DNA of 14,548 bases from Bacillota bacterium (GTDB taxonomy: Bacteria > Bacillota > Negativicutes > Sporomusales > Sporomusaceae). Each line of letters starts with the position of its first letter. The stretch's first letter is position 1. The DNA lies in NCBI GenBank assembly GCA_023443285.1, contig JAEZVB010000099.1, positions 1 to 14,548 on the forward strand, read 5' to 3'. The notes beneath the pieces were generated by a model. It was not told the DNA's origin and made no database searches. It saw only the letters and a list, made by a program, of their open reading frames with translations. Shown piece after piece: positions 5,919-12,768 of this stretch. The position numbers were made by a program, and so were the translations under genes.

Positions 5919-6206
5919 TCAACGAATGTCATCATTTAGATCAAGAGTTCCGTCTTCTGAAACCCGTGCATTAAGGCTAACTTTTTCTTCGTGTCCCCAG
6001 AGCATTCGTGCTACCAAACTATTGGTGGCATGTTTATTACCAAGCTTGAGCTGGGTTGTCTGAAGTCCAGCCTGTGTGCTATCAAGGCCGCTTTCGTGGT
6101 TTACTACTGCGGCGTTGTCAATGTCGGTACCTTCCTGAAAATCAGCGCTTGCTGAGGCAGTAGCTGGTTTGCTTTCAACTTGTGAATTGTTATTAGCTTC
6201 AGTCAT
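5919..6206 (-). CDS. Unrecognised small acidic protein
   Basis: I do not recognise this 95-aa protein. It has no membrane segment or signal peptide. Residues 1-45 are rich in Asn, Ser, Ala, Glu and Asp and look disordered. Residues 46-75 (AGLQTTQLKLGNKHATNSLV and on) are more ordered and carry MLWGHEE. The end is acidic (DGTLDLNDDIR). It is likely a real gene: on the minus strand AGGAGGG lies 7 bases before ATG, and a good terminator follows the stop. It is flanked by its own terminator and a 256-base intergenic gap, so it is monocistronic. A cytoplasmic, possibly stress- or spore-related role is only a guess. Confidence 0.7.
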   Translation of the reverse strand: MTEANNNSQVESKPATASASADFQEGTDIDNAAVVNHESGLDSTQAGLQTTQLKLGNKHATNSLVARMLWGHEEKVSLNARVSEDGTLDLNDDIR

Positions 6207-6404
6207 AGTAAATCCCTCCTAGTTGGATCGGTTCATTAAAGTTAGCGTATCCGTTGAACCTTTGCTCCATACATATTTTCTTTGCACTGATTTTTTTATG
6301 ATCTTCTATCTATGGCGTTTGAGTAGCTAAGTCGGCCTTATTCGCTTGTGTCAATTGGATGCGTCAGTGCATAGTTATAAAGCATGATGCGGTAGGCAAA
6401 GACG

Positions 6405-6434
6405 CCTGTGTAGCACGCCGGAAAGCTGCACAGG
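6405..6434 (+). promoter_or_regulatory. Hairpin in the asnB leader
   Basis: CCTGTGTAGC (6405-6414) pairs with GCTGCACAGG (6425-6434) over 10 bp with one wobble, around a 10-base loop, and CTATTCTTTT follows. It ends about 10 bases before the SD region, so it could be an attenuator or affect translation. No T-box sequence (AGGGTGGAACC-like) is present. A possible promoter is TTGTGT-N18-CATAGT at 6346-6375, but it is weak. The rest of 6207-6462 holds nothing else I can name. Confidence 0.4.
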
Positions 6435-6462
6435 CTATTCTTTTGAGGAGATGATAGGATTT

Positions 6463-8307
6463 ATGTGTGGAATTGCTGGGTGGATTGACTGGGAACAAAA
6501 TCTTTTGGAAAAAAGTCATATCCTGGCTGCTATGGTTGAAACCTTAGCAGCACGCGGCCCGGATGCGCAGGGCTCTTACCTTACACCACATGCGGCATTA
6601 GGACACCGCCGTCTTAGTGTTATTGACCCGGTAGGTGGTGCGCAGCCAATGATTCGTTTTCGCAGTCAGCAAAAGTATATTATTACTTATAACGGAGAAT
6701 TGTATAATACGCCTGAGCTTAGACGAGAGCTTGAAGAGCGAGGACACGAGTTTACTACTCGCTGTGATACGGAAGTGTTGCTGGTAGCTTTCATTGAGTG
6801 GGGGGCAGCATGTGTTGAAAAGTTTAATGGCATATATGCCTTTGGGATTTGGGATGAAGCTAAGCAAAGTCTTTTTTTGGCTCGTGATCGTATTGGGGTA
6901 AAGCCTCTGTTTTACGCTGAACGGGGCAGCAGCTTTATTTTTGGTTCAGAGCTGAAGGCGCTTTTGGCCAATCCACTTGTGAAGCCGGAAATTAATGAAG
7001 AGGGGTTGGCCGAGGTCTTTATGCTGGGGCCTGCCCGAACGCCAGGACATGGTATATTTCGCGATGTTCATGAACTAAAGCCTGGCCACTTGATGATTTA
7101 CAACAAACAGGGGAAATTGATAAAGCAATATTGGGCGCTGGAATCAAAACCCCATACGGAAGATTTTGCGACAACAACTGCGAAAGTTCGTGAGCTTTTA
7201 ATTGACGCTACCAAACGACAATTGGTATCTGATGTCCCTATTTGCACATTGCTGTCGGGTGGACTGGATTCCAGTGTGCTTACTGCACTGGCCGCTATGT
7301 CAAATAAACAATCAGGTTTAGGAAAGCTGGCTACCTATTCTGTAGATTATGTAGATAATGAACTGTATTTCAAGGCAAATGGTTTTCAGCCAAACTCTGA
7401 TGCTCCCTGGGTTACGCGGGTATCAAATTATTTCGAAACCTGTCACCATAATATAGTATTAGATACTCCTGAGCTTGCAGCTAGCCTCAGACCTGCTGTG
7501 CTAGCGCGTGATTTACCGGGAATGGCAGATATTGATACTTCCCTATATCTATTTTGCCGTGAAATAAAAAAAGGTGCTACCGTTGCCTTGTCGGGTGAGT
7601 GTGCTGATGAAATCTTCGGTGGGTATCCTTGGTTTCAACGGGAAGAGATGATCAATGCCGCTACTTTTCCCTGGTCGCCGCGGCCTGAAATGCGCATTCC
7701 CTGGCTGAACCCTGAAATGCAGAGTAGGATTAAGCTGGTTGACTATGTAAAACAGCGTTATCATGATGCATTGGCCGAAGTTCCACGGCTTCCTGGTGAG
7801 GATAAATGTTCGGCCAGAATGCGGGAAATATTTTATCTTAGCCTTACTCGCTTTATGCCAACACTGCTTGATCGTAAAGATCGTATGAGTATGGCGTATG
7901 GTTTAGAAGTCAGAGTCCCCTTCTGTGATCATCGGATTGTTGATTATGTTTGGAATGTACCTTGGGAGATGAAATATGCGCAAAACCGCGAAAAGGGATT
8001 ATTACGTTATGCGCTGGAAGGGATTCTGCCTAACGATGTATTATGGCGAAAAAAGAGTCCCTATCCCAAAACGCATAACCCGGCTTATACCAAGGTTGTC
8101 GTAAATGAGGCTCTGGCTGCTTTAGACCAACCATCATCTCCGCTCAAAGCGGTAGTGGCTGTCGATAAATTACGCGAAATTGCCAAAACCGATTTAGCTG
8201 CTTCTAATATTCCGTGGTTTGGTCAACTAATGAGTGGTCCACAGCTATTTGCCTATCTTATCCAGGCCGATCATTGGATGCGCCAATACAAGGTGCAAAT
8301 AGTATAA
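6463..8307 (+). CDS. asnB: Asparagine synthetase, glutamine-hydrolysing
   Basis: It makes asparagine from aspartate, ATP and glutamine in the cytoplasm. The N-terminal glutaminase domain begins MCGIAGW; Cys2 becomes the N-terminal nucleophile after Met removal, which fixes the start at ATG 6463 rather than the in-frame ATG at 6451. Further glutaminase marks are RGPDAQG (31-37), GHRRLSVIDPVGG (47-59), YNGELYN (76-82) and CDTE (101-104). The synthetase domain shows the PP-loop SGGLDSS (265-271), SGECADEIFGGY (377-388) and RKDRMSMAYGLEVRVPF. At 614 aa it is near the length of Bacillus AsnO-type enzymes. GAGGAG (6445-6450) lies 12 bases from the start, so spacing is long. A terminator follows the gene. 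Amidotransfer onto another carboxylate is possible but less likely. Confidence 0.93.
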   Translation: MCGIAGWIDWEQNLLEKSHILAAMVETLAARGPDAQGSYLTPHAALGHRRLSVIDPVGGAQPMIRFRSQQKYIITYNGELYNTPELRRELEERGHEFTTRCDTEVLLVAFIEWGAACVEKFNGIYAFGIWDEAKQSLFLARDRIGVKPLFYAERGSSFIFGSELKALLANPLVKPEINEEGLAEVFMLGPARTPGHGIFRDVHELKPGHLMIYNKQGKLIKQYWALESKPHTEDFATTTAKVRELLIDATKRQLVSDVPICTLLSGGLDSSVLTALAAMSNKQSGLGKLATYSVDYVDNELYFKANGFQPNSDAPWVTRVSNYFETCHHNIVLDTPELAASLRPAVLARDLPGMADIDTSLYLFCREIKKGATVALSGECADEIFGGYPWFQREEMINAATFPWSPRPEMRIPWLNPEMQSRIKLVDYVKQRYHDALAEVPRLPGEDKCSARMREIFYLSLTRFMPTLLDRKDRMSMAYGLEVRVPFCDHRIVDYVWNVPWEMKYAQNREKGLLRYALEGILPNDVLWRKKSPYPKTHNPAYTKVVVNEALAALDQPSSPLKAVVAVDKLREIAKTDLAASNIPWFGQLMSGPQLFAYLIQADHWMRQYKVQIV

Positions 8308-8310
8308 AAG

Positions 8311-8352
8311 GTACGCCGTATTCCTCGAAATGGAATGCGGCGTGCTTGTTTT
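8311..8352 (+). terminator. Terminator after asnB
   Basis: GTACGCCGTATTCC (8311-8324) pairs with GGAATGCGGCGTGC (8332-8345) over 14 bp with two wobbles and is followed by TTGTTTT. It sits 3 bases after the asnB stop. It also argues against a start of the ankyrin gene at 8330. Confidence 0.85.
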
Positions 8353-8494
8353 ACATCAGTTCATAATTTTTTGTATTATAGTAAATTCACCTATAACTTT
8401 TCTGTCAAAACAAAGGGAATATGTGCAACTAAAGCGAATAAGTATATTACTAAGAAATATGTCTAATCCTCATTTTATATATACGGAGTGCATT

Positions 8495-9787
8495 ATGTGG
8501 GAAAAAATTAAAGCGAAAACTAATGAGGTTATTGGCAAAATAAAGGCGATTAAGCGGCCGAACATAAGTAAGCCGGATTTTTCTGGGGCGAATGACAAAG
8601 CAAAGGCCGCTATAGGGAGTATTGTAGCAGCGATTAACCCCAAGCACTTAATATATTTTGCGTTAATTCTGCTGCCTGCTATTGTTGGTTTAGGGGCATA
8701 CTATGGCATTATAGACAGTAAAGCCAAAATAGAAGCCGCTAACCTGCCGGAAAACCAGCTTATACGTATGGGAATAAGCTTTTCGGCTGAAGATTTTGTT
8801 AAGTATGCCGGCAGGGGTGAAAAGCGTATTACAGCATTATTTCTGCAAGCTGGGATGACGCCTGATACTTACCGGAGAGCTGATGGCTTTACGCCGCTGC
8901 ATGCAGCGGCTGCGTATGGGAAGACTCCAATCGTGCGTCAGCTTATAGACAAAGGTGCAGATGTGAATGCTCGTGATAAAGATGGGCAGACTGCCTTAAT
9001 GAAAGCGGTGTGGAATAGTCATGCCGATACAGTGACAACCTTGCTGCAAAACGGAGCTAACCTCAGTGTCCAAGATAGTAGAGGCAACAATGTGGCAAAT
9101 ATGGCGAAAACCAAGAATGATCGAAGGGTATTAGATGCCTTGGTGCAAGCAGGGGTTTCTGAACTTAAGGAAGCCTTAGATAAAGTTTCTTCTGTCCCCA
9201 AGAAGCCTGGTAAACACCTGACAAATACACTTGACAGCAAGCCTCTGGAAACTAGCCCTCAGGTAACTAAGCCTAATTCAGAGAGTAAGCCCGCATCAGT
9301 AGCGGCGGGGCCGCTAGGGCAATTTGTGTTAGCTTCTGGCTATGCAGGGAATATTGGAGTCGGTAAGTCAATTGATCCTCTATATAAGGAGTTTGGTCAA
9401 AAGGCTGTAACAGACGGTGAAGAATACCTTAGCGGCAGAATCTATCCTGTGCTGAAAGCAAATAATAAAAGTACAGGGGCACTGTCGCTAACTGTTTTTT
9501 TTGCTAAGGGAAAAGAGAATCAGAAGATAGTTACCGCTGTTCATGTGTATGACCAACGGTATAAGACAAGTGATGGCATTGGGGTAGGAGCAACTTTGGG
9601 CGACTTGCGGCGAGCAGGCGTGAGCTCAGTTCACTATACCGATGCGCTTTATGCAGTGTCGCGTGATGGTAAAATTCGCTTTGAACTTGATATCAGTGCT
9701 GACAGTATACCGATTGCGTGGATAAATAGTGGCGACGAGAAATCATTGCCTGACAATATGAAAATAAAAAGCATTTACATTTTTTAG
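8495..9787 (+). CDS. Membrane-anchored ankyrin-repeat protein
   Basis: The 430-aa protein has a Lys-rich N-terminus (1-50), one membrane helix at about 52-72 (LIYFALILLPAIVGLGAYYG), and ankyrin repeats at about 131-160 (GFTPLHAAAAYGK) and 164-193 (GQTALMKAVWNS). A weaker repeat is at 197-222 and a degenerate first one at 97-128. A Pro/Ser/Lys linker (about 232-270) leads to an unrecognised C-terminal domain (273-430) rich in beta-strand and ending KSIYIF. The positive N-terminus suggests the repeats lie outside the cytoplasm. Ankyrin repeats bind proteins; the partner is unknown. ATG 8495 is chosen because GGAG (8485-8488) lies 6 bases upstream; the frame also opens at 8330, inside the asnB terminator. 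Confidence 0.85.
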   Translation: MWEKIKAKTNEVIGKIKAIKRPNISKPDFSGANDKAKAAIGSIVAAINPKHLIYFALILLPAIVGLGAYYGIIDSKAKIEAANLPENQLIRMGISFSAEDFVKYAGRGEKRITALFLQAGMTPDTYRRADGFTPLHAAAAYGKTPIVRQLIDKGADVNARDKDGQTALMKAVWNSHADTVTTLLQNGANLSVQDSRGNNVANMAKTKNDRRVLDALVQAGVSELKEALDKVSSVPKKPGKHLTNTLDSKPLETSPQVTKPNSESKPASVAAGPLGQFVLASGYAGNIGVGKSIDPLYKEFGQKAVTDGEEYLSGRIYPVLKANNKSTGALSLTVFFAKGKENQKIVTAVHVYDQRYKTSDGIGVGATLGDLRRAGVSSVHYTDALYAVSRDGKIRFELDISADSIPIAWINSGDEKSLPDNMKIKSIYIF

Positions 9788-9799
9788 TGCGAGGAATTG

Positions 9800-9828
9800 T
9801 TGACAAGTAGCTAGTGGTATGATACTAT
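9800..9828 (+). promoter_or_regulatory. Near-consensus promoter upstream of the sulfhydrylase gene
   Basis: TTGACA (9800-9805), a 17-base spacer and TACTAT (9823-9828) form a strong housekeeping sigma promoter, with an extended -10 TG at 9820-9821. Transcription should begin near 9835. The -35 box begins only 13 bases after the ankyrin gene stop. Confidence 0.85.
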
Positions 9829-9879
9829 ATGTTACATAATAGTATAGAAGGTATATATATCTAGGCTGATTAGTAAACT

Positions 9880-9929
9880 AAAGGCCAAAGAACTGCTCTA
9901 GTGAGCCATTCTTTGGTCTTTTTATTTTT
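9880..9929 (+). terminator. Leader terminator (attenuator or sRNA end) before the sulfhydrylase gene
   Basis: AAAGGCCAAAGAA (9880-9892) pairs with TTCTTTGGTCTTT (9909-9921) over 13 bp with one wobble. An inner hairpin GCTC-TAGT-GAGC caps it, and a T-rich tail TTTTTATTTTT follows. It lies between the promoter at 9800 and the gene at 9963, so it must be read through for expression from that promoter. The 45-base stretch before it is too short for a SAM-I (S-box) riboswitch and shows none of its motifs. Confidence 0.85.
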
Positions 9930-9962
9930 AAAATAGTATTCTAAATTATGGGAGGTAAAAAC

Positions 9963-11252
9963 ATGTCATTACCGGAAAATCTAAAATTCAATACAGTGGC
10001 TGTCCACGGTGGACAAGAACCTGATCCAGCAACCGGTTCCAGGGCAGTACCTATCTATCAGACCACATCCTACAACTTTAGGGATGCCGATCATGCTGCC
10101 AACTTATTTAGTCTCAAAGAAGCAGGCAACATTTATACCAGGCTTATGAATCCAACTACCGATGTATTTGAAAAACGCATTGCCGCACTGGAAGGCGGTG
10201 TGGGAGCGCTGGCTTTTGCTTCCGGTCATGCTGCAATAAGTGCTGCTATCTTTAATATTGCGCAAGCTGGCGATGAAATTGTCAGCTCATCAACCTTGTA
10301 TGGCGGTACTTATAACATGTTTGCGTATACCTTGCCGCGTCTTGGCATTAAAGTTACTTTTGTTGATCCTAGCAATCCGGAAAACTTCGCTAAGGCAATT
10401 ACCCCAAAAACTAAAGCGCTGTATGCTGAGACTATTGGCAATCCTAAAATCGACGTACTGGATATTGAAAGTGTAGCGGCTGTTGCACATAAAAATGGCA
10501 TTCCGCTTTTAATTGACAGTACGTTTGCCACACCATATCTCTGCCGACCAATTGATTTTGGCGCTGATATTGTTATCCATTCGGCAACTAAATTCATTGG
10601 CGGTCATGGTACCTCCATGGGCGGTGTTGTCATTGACAGCGGTAAATTTAACTGGGCAAACGGTAAGTTTCCGCTACTGTCTGAGCCAGATCCCAGTTAC
10701 CATGATTTAAGTTATACTGAGGCGTTAGGATCATTGGCGTTCATTATTAGGCTGCGGGTACAAATCCTGCGGGATTTGGGCGCTTGCGTCAGTCCGTTCA
10801 ATAGCTTTGCCTTTTTACAGGGCCTCGAAACCCTGCATCTTAGAATGGAACGCCATAGTCAAAATGCGCAAAAAGTGGCTGAATACCTGGAAAAACATGA
10901 GCTTGTATCTTGGGTTAGCTATCCTGGTTTGCCAAGTCATGTTGACCACAAACTGTCACAGAAATATCTGTCCAAGGGCGCCGGGGCTATGATGACCTTT
11001 GGTATTAAAGGCGGCTTGGACGCCGGTAGGAAGTTCATTAACAGCTTGAAGCTTTTCTCGCTGCTTGCTAATGTCGGTGATGCCAAGTCACTTGTCATTC
11101 ATCCGGCCAGCACCACCCACTCCCAGTTGAGCGGCGAACAGCTGACCGCAGCAGGTGTAAGTGATGATATGGTGCGCCTGTCGATTGGTATTGAGGATGC
11201 ACAAGATATTATTGAAGACCTGGAGCAGGCATTAGTGGCTGCAAACTCGTAA
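9963..11252 (+). CDS. metY: O-acetylhomoserine sulfhydrylase (PLP enzyme, Cys/Met metabolism family)
   Basis: It makes homocysteine (or methionine, with methanethiol) from O-acetylhomoserine and sulfide, in the cytoplasm as a tetramer, on the direct route of methionine synthesis. The 429-aa length and AVHGGQEPDPATGSRAVPIY start are typical. PLP-site features are YTRLMNPT (59-66), SGHAA (88-92), D185 in IDSTFATPYLCRP and the Schiff-base lysine K210 in HSATKFIGGHG. The insert after the lysine (FPLLSEPDPSYHDL) is typical of MetY rather than cystathionine lyases. ATG 9963 follows GGGAGGT (9950-9956) by 6 bases; the frame also opens at ATG 9948, but the SD lies within that extension. An upstream terminator suggests attenuation control. 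Confidence 0.93.
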   Translation: MSLPENLKFNTVAVHGGQEPDPATGSRAVPIYQTTSYNFRDADHAANLFSLKEAGNIYTRLMNPTTDVFEKRIAALEGGVGALAFASGHAAISAAIFNIAQAGDEIVSSSTLYGGTYNMFAYTLPRLGIKVTFVDPSNPENFAKAITPKTKALYAETIGNPKIDVLDIESVAAVAHKNGIPLLIDSTFATPYLCRPIDFGADIVIHSATKFIGGHGTSMGGVVIDSGKFNWANGKFPLLSEPDPSYHDLSYTEALGSLAFIIRLRVQILRDLGACVSPFNSFAFLQGLETLHLRMERHSQNAQKVAEYLEKHELVSWVSYPGLPSHVDHKLSQKYLSKGAGAMMTFGIKGGLDAGRKFINSLKLFSLLANVGDAKSLVIHPASTTHSQLSGEQLTAAGVSDDMVRLSIGIEDAQDIIEDLEQALVAANS

Positions 11253-11354
11253 AAAATAAATAGAAATAGCGCATAAAGTACATAACTCTAACATAATTAT
11301 AATTGCTAAAAGTTAATCAAAGGAGTTATTTAGCTTATGCGTTAGGATGAGGAT

Positions 11355-11410
11355 GACTTAGCTTTAGATGGGGGTAAAAACCCTGCTGGAAGCTAAGTCT
11401 ATTTTATTCT
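11355..11410 (+). terminator. Hairpin with T-rich tail, probable terminator
   Basis: GACTTAGCTT (11355-11364) pairs perfectly with AAGCTAAGTC (11390-11399). Inside, GGGT-AAAA-ACCC (11372-11383) forms a second hairpin. TATTTTATTCT follows. It lies about 100 bases after the sulfhydrylase stop and is the first candidate end of that transcript. Confidence 0.6.
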
Positions 11411-11507
11411 GCATGATAAAACAGGTTCTGTACTTTTCAGCTACTTAAGAGCACGAAAAAGTGGCTGTAATGCGTAAAAATAGCAGGATAAAAGTTTGCT
11501 AGGAAAG

Positions 11508-11550
11508 AAATAGTCATAATTCACTATAATTAGAGAATTATGACTATTTT
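11508..11550. terminator. Inverted repeat, possible terminator
   Basis: A 15-bp perfect stem, AAATAGTCATAATTC (11508-11522) with 11535-11549, has a 12-base loop. The tail TTTT overlaps the stem end. It could act on either strand and separates the sulfhydrylase region from the downstream three-gene cluster. Confidence 0.5.
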
Positions 11551-11625
11551 CCAATATGCTATCCTAAGACATTGTTGCTTTAAAACATATATATAATTAG
11601 CGGTCGGACTGCCAATTAATTTTCT

Positions 11626-11634
11626 TGGTATACT
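11626..11634 (+). promoter_or_regulatory. Possible extended -10 promoter of the three-gene cluster
   Basis: TGG-TATACT (11626-11634) fits an extended -10 element; the -35 region is weak. Transcription from it would start near 11641, giving a leader of about 20 bases that still includes the SD GGGGGGAG (11644-11651). Confidence 0.4.
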
Positions 11635-11660
11635 GAGAAATACGGGGGGAGTTTAACGGG

Positions 11661-12230
11661 ATGAATATGATTGTTCAAGATGAATTGCCCAGATGGAAAA
11701 CGGTGTTAAAAATGATTGTCAATCCGGGAGATGTGGTAAAGAGACAAATGAACAAAGTTCCTTGGCCATACTCATTATCGGTTTCGGGTCTAGCTTTTGG
11801 GCTCTTTTTTTTACAAACAGGCATTGACATGTTTAGGAAAGGGCAGATTGAAAACTCGACAGTGCTCCTTATTACCTTGCTGGGGATTATTTATGGTACG
11901 GCAGGAGTAGCTCTTGTTGCTGTATTAGCCTGGGCGCTGGCCCGGGGTCTTGAGCGACAATATAATATAGCGTGGGCAGTATCGGCATTTGCCTTGGGGT
12001 ATTCTGCCACCCTTGTTTATGCGGTAATTGGTTTGGTTTTTTCATTGGTGTTTGGTTGGCAGACTGCAGTTGCCTTTGGTGTGACTGGTGTATTATGGGC
12101 ACTGCGCCCCACGATTATGACAATCAGGCAGATGTCCGGCGAGCGGATTGGGTTTAGTATAGCAGTGTCCACGTTATGTGGAGCTATTCTATTGTTTGGG
12201 TGGTCGTTATTAGGGCGATTTGGTTTGTAA
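11661..12230 (+). CDS. Yip1-domain-like integral membrane protein
   Basis: The 189-aa protein begins with a short cytoplasmic stretch (PRWKTVLKMIVNPGDVVKRQM) in the style of bacterial Yip1-family proteins, where a conserved NP segment precedes the first helix. Five membrane helices are predicted at about 36-56, 68-96, 103-132, 134-150 and 164-184. Short basic loops (RGLERQ; RPTIMTIRQMSGER) suggest cytoplasmic faces. Bacterial Yip1 proteins have no settled function; some sit beside secretion or envelope genes. GGGGGGAG lies 9 bases before ATG 11661 (ATG 11667 is an alternative). It is the first gene of a likely operon, 20 bases before the next membrane protein gene. Family assignment is by pattern and is moderate. 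Confidence 0.7.
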   Translation: MNMIVQDELPRWKTVLKMIVNPGDVVKRQMNKVPWPYSLSVSGLAFGLFFLQTGIDMFRKGQIENSTVLLITLLGIIYGTAGVALVAVLAWALARGLERQYNIAWAVSAFALGYSATLVYAVIGLVFSLVFGWQTAVAFGVTGVLWALRPTIMTIRQMSGERIGFSIAVSTLCGAILLFGWSLLGRFGL

Positions 12231-12250
12231 TTATATGGAGGTGATGCGGC

Positions 12251-12742
12251 TTGACGACAAAAATGGAATATGGTGCAGACACCAAAGAAAACAAGAACAA
12301 TTTTATTGCTGCCTATATATGCTTTATAACCTTCGGGATTCTGGTAGCAGTAAACAAGGCGATTAGTATCGTTTCACTGGCTTTAGCTATTCTTACAGCT
12401 TTACTATTAGCAATCTTAACAATTGAATTAATTACATGGTCGTTTATTAAAGCTAACCCTACTGTGTGCGCTCAAATCGGACGTGGGTTTGCGCGCGAAG
12501 CCGTAAGCCAAGGTATGCTGTTTATGATTCCATTCACGGTACTGGCTGTTCTGGCTGATGTGCTTTTGGGCTGGGATGCCGTTATGCCTTTCGCTTCGGC
12601 GGCCATCATGACGGCAGGCGCTTCGGCTGGCATGGAAGCAGTTAAAGTCGGGGCTAAAGGAATAAAAAACATAATATTGCCTAGTGTAATAGCCTTTATT
12701 ATTTCAACACTTTGGATGCTGTTAGTTGGGTTAATACCCTAA
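12251..12742 (+). CDS. Unrecognised small polytopic membrane protein
   Basis: I do not recognise this 163-aa protein. It has a polar N-terminus (1-17), then hydrophobic segments at about 18-36, 38-66, 88-107, 112-128 and 139-161, so four or five membrane helices. The middle loop (KANPTVCAQIGRGFAREAVS) carries two Arg and a Gly-rich patch, and ASAGMEAVKVGAKG links the last helices. Size and layout resemble the preceding Yip1-like protein, so it may be a diverged relative and partner. The start is TTG: GGAGGTGA (12237-12244) lies 6 bases before it, while the first in-frame ATG (12263) is 18 bases from the SD. It is 20 bases after the previous gene and 26 before the next. Confidence 0.75.
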   Translation: MTTKMEYGADTKENKNNFIAAYICFITFGILVAVNKAISIVSLALAILTALLLAILTIELITWSFIKANPTVCAQIGRGFAREAVSQGMLFMIPFTVLAVLADVLLGWDAVMPFASAAIMTAGASAGMEAVKVGAKGIKNIILPSVIAFIISTLWMLLVGLIP

Positions 12743-12768
12743 AAAGAATGGAAACGGAGGTGATGTAG

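Larger units (their letters stand above)
11253..11660 (+). other. Gene-free, hairpin-rich intergenic region
   Basis: No convincing protein gene lies in these 408 bases. CGCATAA (11269-11275 area) is inverted around 11336-11342. Three hairpins follow: 11355-11399, 11438-11467 (9 bp, one wobble) and 11508-11549. An SD-like AAAGGAG (11319-11325) precedes ATGCGTTAG (11337-11345), an open frame of only two codons. The region may hold the 3' end of the sulfhydrylase mRNA plus a small RNA, but no clear promoter for one is visible. Confidence 0.5.

Noticed and set aside
6376..6440. c-di-GMP-I riboswitch before asnB (GGCAAA and GAAAGC look suggestive)
   Set aside because: The order and spacing of the conserved blocks do not fit, and the two helices of that riboswitch cannot be drawn.
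8330..8494. N-terminal extension of the ankyrin gene from ATG 8330
   Set aside because: It begins inside the asnB terminator and has no SD; ATG 8495 has GGAG 6 bases upstream and a sensible N-terminus.
9829..9864. Leader peptide starting ATG 9829 (11 codons)
   Set aside because: The ATG lies at or before the predicted start of transcription and has no SD.
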